Of a stretch of 64,000 nt of DNA, positions 63,066 through 64,000 are shown in pieces. Numbering within the stretch: the stretch's first letter is position 1; each line of letters begins with the position of its first letter. A model generated the notes under the pieces. That model ran no database searches and was not told the origin of the DNA. It saw only the letters and a program-made list of their open reading frames with translations. A program made the translations under genes and the position numbers. The stretch spans positions 1 to 64,000 of the forward strand of contig JAGGAB010000012.1 of NCBI GenBank assembly GCA_017889705.1, written 5' to 3'. This DNA comes from Bacillota bacterium (lineage in GTDB: Bacteria > Bacillota > Negativicutes > Sporomusales > Sporomusaceae).

Positions 63066-64000
63066 TTGTCTACCATTGTTGCGACTATTTTTGTTTTCGG
63101 TTTATTGGTTTTGTTTCATGAACTAGGTCATTTTATCACTGCCAAAAGTGTCGGTATGCGGGTGGATGAATTTGCTATTGGCTTTGGGCCGAAACTGATA
63201 AGTAAAAAAATTGGCGAGACCGTCTATTCTATCCGAATTGTTCCATTAGGTGGTTTTAATAAAATTGCCGGTATGGATCCGGACGAGCAGCAAGATGAAC
63301 GTTCATTCAGCGCTAAACCTATCTGGGCCAGAATGTTAGTGATTGTAGCAGGCTCGTTTATGAATTTTGTATTACCGGTATTGCTGCTATTTATTGTATT
63401 TGTGAGTGCAGGTATTGATAAGCCTTCCAACCAGCCTATTATCGGCAATGTTTTTTCTGATAAGCCAGCGGCAATGGCTGGTTTGCTGCCTGGAGACAAA
63501 ATAAATTCCGTAAATGGAGCGCCTGTGACTTCTTGGCGGGAATTTGTTACCATTATCCAGACAAACGCCGGGAATAGTTTAACCATAAATTTTTCACGCA
63601 CTGCCGAAGATAATAAAACAGCGCTACTAATTCCTGAATATGATGAAAAAGGTAAACGTGGCGTTATTGGTGTTATTCCGCAGATTGACAAATATCAACC
63701 GGGAGTTCTGGAATCTGCCGGATTGGCAGCTAAACAAACCGTTATGGTGGCGCAAGCCATGGTTGTTGGTATTGGTGAAATGCTTACAGGTAGAGCTGCC
63801 GCCGATGTTGCCGGACCGATTGGGGTAGCGCAAATGGCGGGAGAAGTTGCTCAACTGGGGATTATTCCCTTGTTGCAATTTGCGGCTTTTTTAAGTATTA
63901 ATTTGGGGTTGATTAATCTTTTGCCTGTTCCGGTATTAGACGGAGGGCATGTTGTCACATTAGCCGTTGAAGGCATTAGAGGCAAACCGCTCAGCAGCAG
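63066..64000 (+). CDS. rseP: site-2 protease RseP (RasP), 3' end outside window
   Basis: TTG 63066 after GGTTGGTGA. The frame runs without a stop to the window end, giving about 311 residues. An intramembrane zinc protease: HELGH (residues 18-22) in the first helix, a PDZ domain (about 120-200, GLLPGDKINSVNGAPVTSWR) and the second zinc motif NLLPVPVLDGGH near the end. In Firmicutes it cleaves anti-sigma factors and signal peptide remnants. It follows dxr, as in B. subtilis. Confidence 0.94.
   Translation, partial: MSTIVATIFVFGLLVLFHELGHFITAKSVGMRVDEFAIGFGPKLISKKIGETVYSIRIVPLGGFNKIAGMDPDEQQDERSFSAKPIWARMLVIVAGSFMNFVLPVLLLFIVFVSAGIDKPSNQPIIGNVFSDKPAAMAGLLPGDKINSVNGAPVTSWREFVTIIQTNAGNSLTINFSRTAEDNKTALLIPEYDEKGKRGVIGVIPQIDKYQPGVLESAGLAAKQTVMVAQAMVVGIGEMLTGRAAADVAGPIGVAQMAGEVAQLGIIPLLQFAAFLSINLGLINLLPVPVLDGGHVVTLAVEGIRGKPLSS

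Overview
The window is one contiguous stretch of a low-to-mid GC Firmicute chromosome. The order dprA-topA-trmFO-xerC-hslV-hslU-codY, then a flagellar/chemotaxis locus from flgB to sigD and a swrB-like gene, then rpsB-tsf-pyrH-frr-uppS-cdsA-dxr-rseP, is the Bacillus subtilis-type order. FliM/FliY, CheC/CheD, CodY and SOS boxes of the GAAC-N4-GTTC type also say Firmicutes. A folP with a long N-terminal extension, a two-[4Fe-4S] ferredoxin between frr and uppS, and FapA next to sigD would fit an anaerobe of the Negativicutes (Sporomusa/Pelosinus-like); that placement is inference.

Positions 1-6500 are accessory DNA. They hold the 3' end of a phage tail-collar protein, a LamG-FN3 tail protein with two copies of a C-terminal module, a 42-residue basic membrane peptide, and a promoter with upstream direct repeats driving an unknown gene plus an XRE/ImmA-type regulator-peptidase. 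A small membrane protein follows, then a Y-family polymerase under a LexA-box promoter with a small partner. Positions 6500-9100 are a patchwork: an unknown minus-strand protein made of two 102-residue repeats, a c-di-GMP-I-like RNA with a terminator but no clear target gene, a double-HTH regulator, and the C-terminal wreck of a comM/yifB gene.

Positions 9100-15900 hold lemA, a TPM-domain protein, a soluble chemoreceptor, a nicotinate phosphoribosyltransferase on the minus strand, the folate genes folP-folB-folK, and a UgtP/MGDG-synthase-like glycosyltransferase. From 15850 a sigma-A promoter begins the dprA-topA-trmFO-xerC-hslVU-codY group, which ends in a terminator at 24400.

Positions 24560-56760 are a flagellar/chemotaxis locus with very short gaps or overlaps. 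It runs from rod, MS ring, switch and export ATPase genes through hook genes, the C-ring, the export gate, FlhF/FlhG and chemotaxis to sigma-D. Compared with the B. subtilis order it carries extra genes: a lytic transglycosylase after fliJ, a PilZ c-di-GMP receptor after flhG (apparently with an ATC start), an unknown two-helix membrane protein before sigD, and fapA plus a small unknown protein after it.

Positions 56800-64000 hold translation genes (rpsB, tsf, frr), pyrH, isoprenoid and envelope genes (uppS, cdsA, dxr) and the 5' part of rseP, cut by the window edge. I saw no tRNA or rRNA genes, CRISPR array or insertion sequence.
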